This document shows, piece after piece, positions 45,576 to 53,979 of a stretch of 64,000 nucleotides of DNA. Source of the DNA: Chryseobacterium sp. JM1 (GTDB taxonomy: Bacteria > Bacteroidota > Bacteroidia > Flavobacteriales > Weeksellaceae); NCBI RefSeq assembly GCF_000737715.1, contig NZ_JPRN01000008.1, positions 124,001-188,000 of the forward strand, written 5' to 3'. A program made the translations under genes and the position numbers. Position 1 is the stretch's first letter. Every line of letters starts with the position of its first letter. The notes beneath the pieces are model-generated. The model saw only the letters and a list, made by a program, of their open reading frames with translations, did not search any database and had not been told where the DNA came from.

Positions 45576-46307
45576 ATGAAAAATTATGTCATTATAATTA
45601 TAGGAAGCATTCTTTTAACAGGCTGTGAGCAGGTTTCCAAAAGCGTAAAAGAAACTTTTGAACCTACAGAAGATAGTACAGTTCAGCATAAAAAAGATGA
45701 AAAAATTCCGGTTTCTGCTCCCAATTCTTACAGTCCGGAGGTTGAAAAACAGATAGAAGAAGCCCAGCGACTGGTCAACACGATGCTGGAAAAACATACC
45801 AAAACACAAAACGATACCTATACAGAAGGTAAAAACACAGGTTTTTTAACCAATGAAAACAAGCTGAAGAACGCTGAGGAAGCCTTAAGAAAACTTCCTC
45901 AGTATGCCGGAAAAGAAATTAATATTTATTACACCATGTATTTTTATGACAATGGCAGTATCCTTGTGATGCTTCAGCACCCTACGAATCCTGATTATAT
46001 TGATAATTATGAATACAAAGACGGGAAGTGGTCTGAACCGAGACCTGAGCAGATATCTGTAAGGGATGATATCCAAAGCCGTTTGGTCCCTTTGGATAAA
46101 ATGGATTTTGCCAACGTCGCCAAAGCTGCAGATCTTTACAGCCAAAAGATAGCACAGATAGAAGGAGCAAAACCGCTCACCAGTATTTATATATCCATTG
46201 CCAATAACAAAATTCGATGGTTTCCGGCAAGTATTAATGGCAGCAGGGAAAGACACTCCATTGAACTCAATCAAAACGGAACCTTGAAAAAGTTTGAAAG
46301 GGAATAA
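45576..46307 (+). CDS. Lipoprotein of unknown function
   Basis: 243 residues with a lipoprotein signal (MKNYVIIIIGSILLTGCEQV, lipobox LLTGC). The mature protein has a charged linker and an alpha/beta C-terminal domain with YYTMYFYDNGSILVMLQHP and ARPEQIS-like segments. I do not recognise a family. It follows the unknown membrane protein by 5 bases and likely works with it at the cell envelope. The gene ends before the gene-free region beginning at 46308. Confidence 0.7.
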   Translation: MKNYVIIIIGSILLTGCEQVSKSVKETFEPTEDSTVQHKKDEKIPVSAPNSYSPEVEKQIEEAQRLVNTMLEKHTKTQNDTYTEGKNTGFLTNENKLKNAEEALRKLPQYAGKEINIYYTMYFYDNGSILVMLQHPTNPDYIDNYEYKDGKWSEPRPEQISVRDDIQSRLVPLDKMDFANVAKAADLYSQKIAQIEGAKPLTSIYISIANNKIRWFPASINGSRERHSIELNQNGTLKKFERE

Positions 46308-46552
46308 TAGCATCTGCTCAATTGGCTTGATCTGCGAGAATAAAACAATCCAATCATTTTAAGAATAAATAGCACCATTAGGTCATGCCTATTGGTGTCA
46401 TTTATGAAAAATATTTGTGCAATTTGGGGTTTTAATAAATGCAGAGTTGTCTCATAACATCAGATAGTTTAAGTAGTACAAAGAGAAAAATCTATCAGCT
46501 TTGAATCAAAAAAACATATAAAGAATCTCTCCAAAAGGCCTCTATTAGGGGT

Positions 46553-46585
46553 AAAAAAAAGGACCCGCTCTTTAGAAGCGGATCC
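46553..46585 (-). terminator. Minus-strand hairpin terminator without an upstream gene
   Basis: GGACCCGCT (46561-46569) and AGCGGATCC (46577-46585) pair with one mismatch; on the minus strand eight Ts follow. No minus-strand gene of known type ends here. Confidence 0.6.
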
Positions 46586-46625
46586 AGTAGATAAAACATC
46601 TCATTTTTTTAATTAGACAACAATT

Positions 46626-46659
46626 AAAAAAGCACAGCCGACAATGCTGTGCTTAAATT
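46626..46659. terminator. Bidirectional terminator-like hairpin
   Basis: AAGCACAGC (46630-46638) and GCTGTGCTT (46646-46654) pair perfectly. The minus strand continues with six Ts and the plus strand with AAATTTTT, so it could terminate in both directions. Confidence 0.55.
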
Positions 46660-46788
46660 TTTATTTCAAATTTAATTGCAATTTCAAAGCTGAAAAAAGC
46701 AAAAAAAGATTTCATTTCAGTTGTATTACATAGTAAATGTAGTCATATTTTTAATATGAAATATGAATTTAATGTTAAAATTCACAAG

Positions 46789-46812
46789 TTATCCACATTT
46801 TTTTGTGGATAA
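46789..46812. other. Inverted pair of DnaA-box sequences
   Basis: TTATCCACA at 46789-46797 and its exact reverse complement TGTGGATAA at 46804-46812 are separated by 6 bases. Both match the perfect bacterial DnaA box. The pair could also form a 9-bp hairpin. The surrounding 300 bases are very AT-rich. Confidence 0.5.
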
Positions 46813-47076
46813 GTATGGAGTTGCTTTATCTTCAATGGTATTTTTCAGTCTTTTTTTCCTTTAAATAAAGGAAATTTTACAATCTGGTGGCAGAAATATT
46901 CATGATAGAAATCGTGTTATATGGAAGCTTTAAAATTTTGAATATCATTGGATCAATGGAAAGGACCTGATTTTTCTGTTTCATTCCTGGCGAAAATAAA
47001 GTTAATCAACTTCAAAGAAAAAGTTTAAACGAGTTCAGTATAAAATATTTATAAAATTACTCTTTGGTCGTTTTTT

Positions 47077-47107
47077 TTTGCAGATTAAAAATTAAGCTCT
47101 ACATTTG
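47077..47107 (+). promoter_or_regulatory. Perfect consensus promoter for the 47303 gene
   Basis: TTTG at 47077-47080, exactly 19 bases, then TACATTTG at 47100-47107. This matches the Bacteroidota TTTG-N19-TAnnTTTG consensus without a mismatch. The predicted transcript would start near 47113 with a leader of about 190 bases before the ATG at 47303. Confidence 0.7.
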
Positions 47108-47142
47108 GGCTATTAATATCTCTTAATAAATATCATTCCCCA

Positions 47143-47195
47143 TTCAGACGCATTTTTAAACGTCTGAAACCTTAAGGTTCAAATTATCTGAACCT
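47143..47195 (+). ncRNA. Two-hairpin structured leader (candidate cis-regulatory RNA)
   Basis: Hairpin 1 pairs TTCAGACG (47143-47150) with CGTCTGAA (47161-47168). Hairpin 2 pairs AGGTTCA (47175-47181) with TGAACCT (47189-47195). Both stems are perfect. They lie 30-80 bases after the predicted transcription start. It matches no riboswitch family I know. Confidence 0.35.
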
Positions 47196-47302
47196 GACTT
47201 TACTATTATTTTATTTAACGCTAAAGAGAAACTGACCATAAGTGCATGGATTTATTCATCATTCACTATGGCTTTATTTTCTGGCTACCAAAAGAGATCA
47301 TT

Positions 47303-47944
47303 ATGAAAACAACTCCCATTGCCGTACTAGGCGGAACCGGAAAAACCGGAAACTATCTTGTTCAAGAACTTCTTAAAAAAGGGTATCCTATGAAATTACT
47401 TCTCCGGACTCCTGAAAATTTTACTCTTCAGAATCCTTTAATTCAATTAGTGAAAGGAGATGCGAGAGATTTTAGTGCTGTTGACAACCTTATTAAAGGC
47501 TGCAGTGCCGTGATCAGTAAGATAGGACAGCCTGTCGGAGAGAAATCAATATTCACCGATGCCACAAACAATATTATACAATCGATGAATGCGCATGGGA
47601 TCAAAAGATATATTGCGATCACCGGCCTGAATGTGGACACTCCTTTTGATCATAAGAACGAAAAGGTAAAAGCGGCTACAGACTGGATGTACCAGAATTA
47701 TCCCAAAACCACAAAAGATAAGCAGGATGAATACGAAATCCTTGTCAACAGCGATCTGGACTGGACTCTGGTCAGGCTTCCCTTAATCATTCCGACTTCA
47801 GAACATTTCAAAACAGAAACGAATCTGACAGATTGCAAAGGCGAACAGATCAGCGCAGCAGACCTTTCTGAGTTTCTGGTTTCCCAGATTGAGGATAATA
47901 CTTATAATAAACAGAGTCCATTTCTGTATAATGTAAAGGAATAG
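47303..47944 (+). CDS. NAD(P)-binding oxidoreductase (NmrA/SDR-a type)
   Basis: 213 residues from ATG 47303. An upstream in-frame ATG at 47246 would add a hydrophobic MDLFIIHYGFIFWLPKEII segment, but the Rossmann start PIAVLGGTGKTGNYLVQELL and the GAGATCATT before ATG 47303 favour the later start. The GGTGKTG loop binds NAD(P). The rest, including DWTLVRLPLIIPTSEHFKTE, fits the NAD(P)H-binding (YwnB/NmrA-like) group. The substrate is unknown. It has a long 5' leader with two hairpins and its own terminator. Confidence 0.85.
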   Translation: MKTTPIAVLGGTGKTGNYLVQELLKKGYPMKLLLRTPENFTLQNPLIQLVKGDARDFSAVDNLIKGCSAVISKIGQPVGEKSIFTDATNNIIQSMNAHGIKRYIAITGLNVDTPFDHKNEKVKAATDWMYQNYPKTTKDKQDEYEILVNSDLDWTLVRLPLIIPTSEHFKTETNLTDCKGEQISAADLSEFLVSQIEDNTYNKQSPFLYNVKE

Positions 47945-47964
47945 AATTCACGTTCCTACAAAAG

Positions 47965-47991
47965 AATAGAGAGCCATCCGGCTCTCTATTT
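47965..47991. terminator. Bidirectional terminator between convergent genes
   Basis: AATAGAGAGCC and GGCTCTCTATT pair perfectly around ATCC, between the reductase and uvrA stops. A short T-run follows on the plus strand. Confidence 0.8.
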
Positions 47992-47995
47992 GTAT

Positions 47996-50788
47996 TTAGT
48001 TTTCAAGTTTCTCCTTAATGTACTTCGCGGTATGCGATTTTTTATCTTTCGCCAGATCTTCCGGTGTGCCTGCAAAAACAACTTCGCCACCATATTTTCC
48101 AGCCTCAGGCCCGATATCTATTATATAATCCGCGGATTTGATAATATCCGGCTGATGCTCAATAACGATCACGGAATGCCCAAGATCGATCAAAGCCTGC
48201 AACGATTTCAACAGTTTCTGAATATCATGGAAATGCAGCCCTGTAGAAGGTTCGTCAAAGATAAATAAGGTTTTATCTGTGGTTACTCCTTTAACAAGGA
48301 AAGAAGCCAGTTTCACACGCTGTGCTTCACCTCCGGAAAGGGTAGAAGAGCTCTGTCCCAGCTGAAGATAACCTAATCCTACTTCCTGAAGCGGTCTCAG
48401 TTTGGTCACGATCTTTTCTTCGTTATTGTCTTTAAAGAATTCCAGAGACTCATCTACCGTCATATGAAGAATATCAGAAATGCTTTTCTCATCGAATTTC
48501 ACTTCCAGGATCTCGCTTTTGAAACGGGTTCCTTTACATACTTCACATTCAAGCTCAATATCTGCCATGAACTGCATGGAAACATTGATGACCCCTTCAC
48601 CTTTGCATTCATCGCATCTTCCGCCGTCTACGTTGAAAGAGAAATGCTTAGGCTTATAACCCATCATTTTTGATACTTTCTGCTTGGCAAAAAGATCCCT
48701 GATGTCGTCATAGGCTTTCAGATAAGTCACCGGGTTGGATCTTGATGATTTTCCGATCGGGTTCTGGTCGATCAGTTCAATATTTTTAATCAGTTTCTTT
48801 GGAAATTCTACGGAATCATAATCTCCCTTTTTACCACCCATTCCAAGCTGAATCTGGATATCATTGGTTAAAATTTCCTTCATCAGCGTAGATTTTCCGC
48901 TTCCGGAAACACCTGAGATCACCGTAAGGCTTTCCAGGGGTACGTCTACGTCTATATTTTTAAGATTATTCTGTCTTGCTCCTTTGATATGGATCCATTC
49001 CTTGGCTTTTCTTCGCTTTTTCGGAACTTCAATTTCCATTCTTCCGGTCAGGTATTTTGAGGTAAGGGTATCTGCGTTTTTAAGATCGGTATAATCTCCA
49101 GCAAAAACCAGTTCACCACCAAGATAACCAGCCTCCGGACCGATATCGATAATATAATCTGCGGCTTTCATTACATCTTCATCGTGTTCTACAACGATTA
49201 CGGTATTTCCGAGATCACGAAGGTTCTTTAAAACTCCGATCAGGTTTTCCGTATCTCTTGAGTGAAGACCGATAGAAGGCTCATCCAGGATATAAATAGA
49301 TCCCACCAGTGAACTTCCCAAACTTGTAGCAAGGTTGATTCTCTGACTTTCCCCACCGGAAAGCGTGTTGGATGTTCTGTTGATGGTTAAATAGCCTAAA
49401 CCTACTTTTAATAAAAACTCGATACGGGTTTTGATCTCGTACAGCAGTCTTTTGGCCACATCCTGATCGTGCTCAGAAAGCTTCAGTCCGTTGATTAAAG
49501 GATGTAATTCATCCAGCGGAAGCTCAATCATCGACTGGATATTATGTCCGTCTACTTTTACCCAGCTCGTTTCTTCACGCAGCCTCAGGCCTTCGCAGGT
49601 AGGGCAGAGTGTTTTGCCTCTGTATCGGGAAAGCATGACACGGTACTGAATTTTGTACAGGTTTTCTTCAAGCATTTTGAAGAAATTATTGATGGATGGG
49701 AAACTGCTTTTTCCGTCTCCTTTCCAAAGGAAGTTTTTCTGTTCTTTGGTCAGTTGATGATAAGGCTTATGGATAGGGAAGTCTTCTGCTTTTTTGATGA
49801 ATGCTTTTTTCCATTCGCTCATGGTTTCGCCTCTCCAGGATACTACAGCATCTTCATAAATGGATAAGGTTTTATTGGGAATCACAAGATCTTCATCGAT
49901 TCCGATTACTTTTCCGTAGCCTTCACATGCCGGACAAGCTCCGTAAGGGGTATTAAAGCTGAAAAAATGAACATTCGGTTCAAGGAACTCCATGCCGTCC
50001 AGCTCAAATTTATTGGAAAATTCTTTTACTTTTCCGCTATCTGCATTCTTCAGTGCACAATAACCATGACCTTCATAAAACGCCATCTGAATGGAGTCTG
50101 CCAATCTCTGAAGGAAGTTCTCGTCTTCTTCATAAGAAAAACGGTCGATCACCAGATTAATGACCATTCCTTTTTCCGGAGTAAAACCGAAACTTTCCAG
50201 ATCTTCAATACCGGCTAGATTACCATTGATCTCAAGCCTTGTGAAACCTGCCAGCTTTAAAACGTTTAATGCTTCTTTAAAATTATCCGCATCATATTCC
50301 AAAGGAGCCGTCAATAGAAATGAAGTCTCTTTTTTGGAAGCTTTGATAAAATCGATCACATCAGACACGGAGTCTTTTTTCACTTCTTCGCCGGAAACCG
50401 GAGAATAGGTTTTCCCGATCCTTGCAAAAAGAAGCTTCATATAATCATAGATCTCTGTAGAAGTTCCTACCGTAGAACGCGGATTGGAAGAGATCACTTT
50501 CTGCTGAATGGCAATGGAAGGCGCAAGCCCTTTGATGTCATCCACTTTTGGTTTTTCAAGTTTACCCAAAAACTGACGTGCATAGGAACTTAAACTCTCC
50601 ACATATCTTCTCTGTCCCTCTGCATAAATCGTATCGAATGCCAGAGAAGATTTTCCGCTTCCGGAAACTCCTGTAATCACGATCAGTTTATTTTTCGGGA
50701 TCAGAACGTCTATATGCTTCAGATTGTTAAGGTGTGCATTCTTAACGAAGATCTGTTTTTTTATATCTATTTCTATTGTTTTAGCCAT
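47996..50788 (-). CDS. uvrA: Excinuclease ABC subunit A
   Basis: 930 residues, full length for UvrA. Two ABC ATPase domains are present: Walker A GVSGSGKSS near 43 and GVSGSGKST near 620, signatures LSGGESQRINLA and [12 protein letters not shown], and Walker B with LDEPS/FDEPS. The zinc fingers are visible as CPACEGYGKVIG, CPTCEGLRLR and the CDECKGEGV/CEVCKGTRF pair. It recognises DNA damage with UvrB in nucleotide excision repair. The start ATG at 50786-50788 leads directly into a normal N-terminus. Monocistronic. Confidence 0.97.
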   Translation of the reverse strand: MAKTIEIDIKKQIFVKNAHLNNLKHIDVLIPKNKLIVITGVSGSGKSSLAFDTIYAEGQRRYVESLSSYARQFLGKLEKPKVDDIKGLAPSIAIQQKVISSNPRSTVGTSTEIYDYMKLLFARIGKTYSPVSGEEVKKDSVSDVIDFIKASKKETSFLLTAPLEYDADNFKEALNVLKLAGFTRLEINGNLAGIEDLESFGFTPEKGMVINLVIDRFSYEEDENFLQRLADSIQMAFYEGHGYCALKNADSGKVKEFSNKFELDGMEFLEPNVHFFSFNTPYGACPACEGYGKVIGIDEDLVIPNKTLSIYEDAVVSWRGETMSEWKKAFIKKAEDFPIHKPYHQLTKEQKNFLWKGDGKSSFPSINNFFKMLEENLYKIQYRVMLSRYRGKTLCPTCEGLRLREETSWVKVDGHNIQSMIELPLDELHPLINGLKLSEHDQDVAKRLLYEIKTRIEFLLKVGLGYLTINRTSNTLSGGESQRINLATSLGSSLVGSIYILDEPSIGLHSRDTENLIGVLKNLRDLGNTVIVVEHDEDVMKAADYIIDIGPEAGYLGGELVFAGDYTDLKNADTLTSKYLTGRMEIEVPKKRRKAKEWIHIKGARQNNLKNIDVDVPLESLTVISGVSGSGKSTLMKEILTNDIQIQLGMGGKKGDYDSVEFPKKLIKNIELIDQNPIGKSSRSNPVTYLKAYDDIRDLFAKQKVSKMMGYKPKHFSFNVDGGRCDECKGEGVINVSMQFMADIELECEVCKGTRFKSEILEVKFDEKSISDILHMTVDESLEFFKDNNEEKIVTKLRPLQEVGLGYLQLGQSSSTLSGGEAQRVKLASFLVKGVTTDKTLFIFDEPSTGLHFHDIQKLLKSLQALIDLGHSVIVIEHQPDIIKSADYIIDIGPEAGKYGGEVVFAGTPEDLAKDKKSHTAKYIKEKLEN

Positions 50789-51089
50789 GTTTTATCTTTG
50801 AAAAAGATTGTTTGCATCTTAAAAAAATAAGACCCACAAAATTACGAAATTTTAGCGGAAATAAGATGCTTAAATATTTCCCGGATACAAATATATTATC
50901 CTGACTTCTACAGGAAAAGAAGAGGTACCCGTTGAGGAATAAAAGGGTAATTTGTGAATAAATGATTATCAGTCATAAGGTTATATAGATAGCATGTTTT
51001 CATAATATTTTTCATCGGTTTATGATTTTCGTTATATTTTTACCATATACTATTGTTTTGTGTTTTAAAATTATTTAAAATTGTATTCA

Positions 51090-51097
51090 TAAATTTG
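51090..51097 (+). promoter_or_regulatory. -7 element for the 16-codon mini-unit
   Basis: TAAATTTG is a perfect TAnnTTTG. It lies 11 bases before the ATG of a 16-codon ORF. No TTTG is found exactly 19 bases upstream, so the promoter strength is uncertain. Confidence 0.5.
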
Positions 51098-51107
51098 TAA
51101 TATAGAA

Positions 51108-51158
51108 ATGAGAAAATTATTCAGAGATCTTGTTACACATTTAATGAGAAAAAGATAA
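51108..51158 (+). CDS. Candidate 16-residue cationic peptide
   Basis: The frame encodes MRKLFRDLVTHLMRKR and a stop. It has five Arg/Lys at or near the termini and one Asp, and would form an amphipathic helix. The ATG is 11 bases after a perfect -7 box, and a strong terminator begins 17 bases after the stop. No family is known to me. It may be a leader peptide, a toxin-like peptide, or simply a frame in a small RNA. Confidence 0.35.
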   Translation: MRKLFRDLVTHLMRKR

Positions 51159-51174
51159 AACAGTTACTTCCCTA

Positions 51175-51208
51175 AAAGATGCAGTATAACCATACTGCAT
51201 CTTTTTTT
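51175..51208 (+). terminator. Strong terminator closing the mini-unit
   Basis: AAAGATGCAGTAT and ATACTGCATCTTT form a perfect 13-bp stem around AACC and run into Ts. It lies in the 512-base gap between uvrA and the TonB-receptor gene, with no normal gene before it. The rest of that gap (50789-51089) is AT-rich without recognisable features. Confidence 0.85.
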
Positions 51209-51221
51209 ATGATAACTATCA

Positions 51222-51253
51222 TTTGCCTGTCTTCAGGAACTCCCTTACTTTTG
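51222..51253 (+). promoter_or_regulatory. Promoter of the TonB-dependent receptor gene
   Basis: TTTG at 51222-51225, 20 bases, and TACTTTTG (perfect TAnnTTTG) at 51246-51253. It lies 47 bases before the ATG. Confidence 0.6.
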
Positions 51254-51300
51254 AGGCCATTATTTAAAGAAACTGATTTAGAACGAAAACGGCAATTATT

Positions 51301-53112
51301 ATGATCAAAAAGATTGGGAGTATATTTTTATTGGGATTCCTGTTTTGTGCGCAGGCACAGGAAAAGACAACAGATATTGAGAATATTGAATTTCAGGGGA
51401 AATTTATTTCCACACCCTATAAAAGTGCCAATCAGAATATAACGGTTATTACCAAAGAAGATATTGCCAATTCTCCGGCGAAAAGTATCGATGAAGTTCT
51501 TCAGCAGGTTCCGGGAATGGATATCAGAAGGAGAGGAGCGAACGGCGTACAAAGTGATATAGGCTTCAGAGGAAGTTCTTTTGAGCAGGTATTGCTGTTG
51601 CTGAACGGGATCAGAATGAACGATTCCCAGACCGGTCACAATTCAATGAATATCCCGGTAGATATGGATGATGTGGAAAGAATCGAGATCATCAAAGGTC
51701 CGGCAGCAAGAAGATTCGGGCAGAATGCCTATGCAGGTGTTATCAATATTATTACCAAAACAAATCCCGGAAAAAGGGTGAAAATAAGTGCGGATGGCGG
51801 GGACTACGAAACCTACGGATTCGGATTCAATGCGCAGTTGGGAAATGAAAAATTCTCCAACTCTCTTCAGGCCAATTCTTCTTCTTCACAGGGATATATG
51901 TACAATACGGATTATGAGATCCGAAATGTTTTTTACCAAAGTAAACTGACCATTAAAAACGGGGATCTGAAGCTGCAGGCTGGTTTTTCTGAAAAGAAAT
52001 TCGGGGCTAATGGTTTTTATGCATCTAAAAGCGCTACCGAACAGTATGAGGAAACACAGGCTTCCATCGTAAGTTTAGCGCATCAGCAAACATTTGGTCA
52101 TTTGAAGATAAGCTCCAATGCCTACTGGAGAAGAGGTCAGGATATGTATCTCTATGATAGAAATAAGCCAAATGGCTACAGAAATATGCATATCGGGAAC
52201 AATGTTGGAGGAGAAGTGAATTCCAGCTATCAATGGGGGTTGGGAACTACCGGTGTGGGTGTGGAGCTGAGAAAGGAATTTTTGGCGAGTAATAATTTAG
52301 GAGAGCGAAACCGTTTTGTTTCACAGGTCTTCTTTGAGCATCATTTTTCATTACTGGATAAAAAACTGAACATCAGTCCGGGAATTTCATGGGCGAATTA
52401 TTCCAAAGAAGGGAATTTTTTCTATCCGGGATTAGATGTAGGATATAATTTCAATCCGAACAATAAAATCTACGGAAATATTGCAAAAGTTCACCGTGTT
52501 CCGACGTTTACGGACCTTTATTATGTAAGCAAAACCGAACAGGGAAATCAGAATCTTCTTCCTGAAAATGCCGTTTCATCTGAAGTAGGGTATCAATATC
52601 AGAACAGTAAAATCCTCGCAAAAGTGAGCGGGTTTATGAGAAATTCCAATAATTCTATCGACTGGGTTAAAAAAAGCCTGACGGATCCGATTTGGTACGC
52701 TCAGAATGTAGGAAGAATTGATACAAAAGGATTTGAAATTGAATTAAGCCACAGAGCTTTCAGCTGGTTAAAATACACCGCAGGATACACCTATCTGGAC
52801 AGCAAAATGAAAGAATCCAATGAATTTGTTTCAAGATATATTCTGGACAATCTGAAACATCAGGTGGTAGCAAAACTAGAGACGAAATTCCTGAACTATT
52901 TTACCAATGAATTGGTTTACAGATACAATGAGAGAATGAATCTGGGGACTTATAATCTCCTTGACGAGAAGTTAAGTTTTGCTAAAAAAGACTTCTCGGT
53001 ATATGTGCTGATTAATAATCTGACGAACACAAAATATACAGAAGCTTTTGGAGTTGAAATGCCGCAGAGATGGTTCCATTTAGGCTTCTCATATACGATC
53101 AATATTAAGTAA
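51301..53112 (+). CDS. TonB-dependent receptor
   Basis: 603 residues with a signal peptide (MIKKIGSIFLLGFLFCAQAQ). The plug domain runs from about 45 to 155 (ITKEDIANSPAKSIDEVLQQ, IKGPAARRFGQNAYAGVINI). The remaining 450 residues form the beta-barrel, ending in an aromatic terminal strand (WFHLGFSYTINIK). It should import a chelated metal, vitamin or sugar ligand across the outer membrane using TonB energy. It is shorter than SusC proteins and lacks a CarboxypepD domain, so it resembles the vitamin/siderophore group. No cobalamin riboswitch is seen upstream. Ligand unknown. Confidence 0.92.
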   Translation: MIKKIGSIFLLGFLFCAQAQEKTTDIENIEFQGKFISTPYKSANQNITVITKEDIANSPAKSIDEVLQQVPGMDIRRRGANGVQSDIGFRGSSFEQVLLLLNGIRMNDSQTGHNSMNIPVDMDDVERIEIIKGPAARRFGQNAYAGVINIITKTNPGKRVKISADGGDYETYGFGFNAQLGNEKFSNSLQANSSSSQGYMYNTDYEIRNVFYQSKLTIKNGDLKLQAGFSEKKFGANGFYASKSATEQYEETQASIVSLAHQQTFGHLKISSNAYWRRGQDMYLYDRNKPNGYRNMHIGNNVGGEVNSSYQWGLGTTGVGVELRKEFLASNNLGERNRFVSQVFFEHHFSLLDKKLNISPGISWANYSKEGNFFYPGLDVGYNFNPNNKIYGNIAKVHRVPTFTDLYYVSKTEQGNQNLLPENAVSSEVGYQYQNSKILAKVSGFMRNSNNSIDWVKKSLTDPIWYAQNVGRIDTKGFEIELSHRAFSWLKYTAGYTYLDSKMKESNEFVSRYILDNLKHQVVAKLETKFLNYFTNELVYRYNERMNLGTYNLLDEKLSFAKKDFSVYVLINNLTNTKYTEAFGVEMPQRWFHLGFSYTINIK

Positions 53113-53163
53113 ATGTTAATTTGAAATGAATGAAAGTTAACATTAACAAATTGTTAAATAATT

Positions 53164-53171
53164 TATTTTTG
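53164..53171 (+). promoter_or_regulatory. -7 element of the DUF2490 gene
   Basis: TATTTTTG fits TAnnTTTG exactly, 12 bases before the ATG at 53184, implying a very short leader. It also argues against the upstream ATG at 53130. Confidence 0.4.
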
Positions 53172-53183
53172 CAAAAATTTTTT

Positions 53184-53900
53184 ATGAAACTTTTTTTAAG
53201 TCTGAGTTTACTTTTGAGTATGACCTTTTTAAAAGCACAGGACCACGTTTCCAGCTTCAATGCAGTGACTCTAACCTATAAGTTTCATCCGAAGTTTTTT
53301 CTCTACGCAGAAGGACAGCTCAGAGGTAACGAAGATTATACGTATCCGGATTATTACGAGATCAAAGGAGGAGTAGGTTACAACCTGACTAAAAATCACA
53401 AACCTTTTGTAGGTTTAGGTAGGTATGTGAATTACAAAGAACACAGTCTGAGCCGGGAAGAATTCAGGGTTTGGCTACAGGACGTGATCGATTTCAAAAA
53501 AGGAATCGTGAAGTTTGAAAACCGTCTTCGTGCGGAGAAAAGCTGGTTCTACGAGCCTGCAACAGACAAAGCTTCCCAGAGAATGCGATACAGATACCGT
53601 CTGAACATCAGCGTTCCCCTGAATGCCAAAACCATTAAAAAAGGAACTGTTTTCGCGAATGCTTATGATGAGATTTTCCTGGTAAGTCCGATGAAACCTA
53701 CTTTCGCCAGAAATAGAGTATATGGCGGTTTCGGCTATCAGATCGATGACTATTTCGGAATCTTGACCGGTTATCTATGGCAGCGTGAATTTGAAGCAAA
53801 AGGCAATAAAAACCTTCACTTTATTTATCTGGCTTTAAATATCAATATCGACGGTACAGATCATCCTACAAAAACGTATGATTTCCCGGGAGCGGATTAA
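53184..53900 (+). CDS. DUF2490 domain outer-membrane-type protein
   Basis: About 238 residues from ATG 53184. The frame reaches ATG 53130, but the later start sits directly before the signal peptide (MKLFLSLSLLLSMTFLKAQ). The mature part is a beta-rich barrel-like domain (KFENRLRAEKSWFYEPATDK, FANAYDEIFLVSPMKPTFAR, GYLWQREFEAKGNKNLHFIY) matching DUF2490, a predicted outer-membrane barrel of unknown function. It follows the TonB receptor and may be co-expressed. The length is normal. Confidence 0.85.
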   Translation: MKLFLSLSLLLSMTFLKAQDHVSSFNAVTLTYKFHPKFFLYAEGQLRGNEDYTYPDYYEIKGGVGYNLTKNHKPFVGLGRYVNYKEHSLSREEFRVWLQDVIDFKKGIVKFENRLRAEKSWFYEPATDKASQRMRYRYRLNISVPLNAKTIKKGTVFANAYDEIFLVSPMKPTFARNRVYGGFGYQIDDYFGILTGYLWQREFEAKGNKNLHFIYLALNINIDGTDHPTKTYDFPGAD

Positions 53901-53979
53901 GATTTTTTGTTTAAATCCGCCTGAGAAAAAGACCCAGCCAGTAGTGGGATGAATAGAGTATAGAACTGAGTGACTTGAG

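Larger units (their letters stand above)
46308..47302. other. 995-bp gene-free region with hairpins, DnaA-box-like pair and a consensus promoter
   Basis: No plausible gene of normal size on either strand. It contains two hairpins that act as terminators on the minus strand (46553-46585 and 46626-46659), an inverted pair of perfect DnaA-box sequences (46789-46812), an AT-rich palindrome TTTCCTTTA/TAAAGGAAA (46855-46874) and a consensus promoter followed by two hairpins (47077-47195). Each is listed separately or in the findings. Confidence 0.6.

Noticed and set aside
46789..46812. A confirmed replication origin
   Set aside because: Only one inverted DnaA-box pair was found, dnaA is not in the window and GC skew could not be computed. 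It is kept as a finding only.
50789..51300. Cobalamin or other riboswitch before the TonB receptor
   Set aside because: No B12-box word or known riboswitch core was recognised; the leader after the consensus promoter is only about 40 bases.
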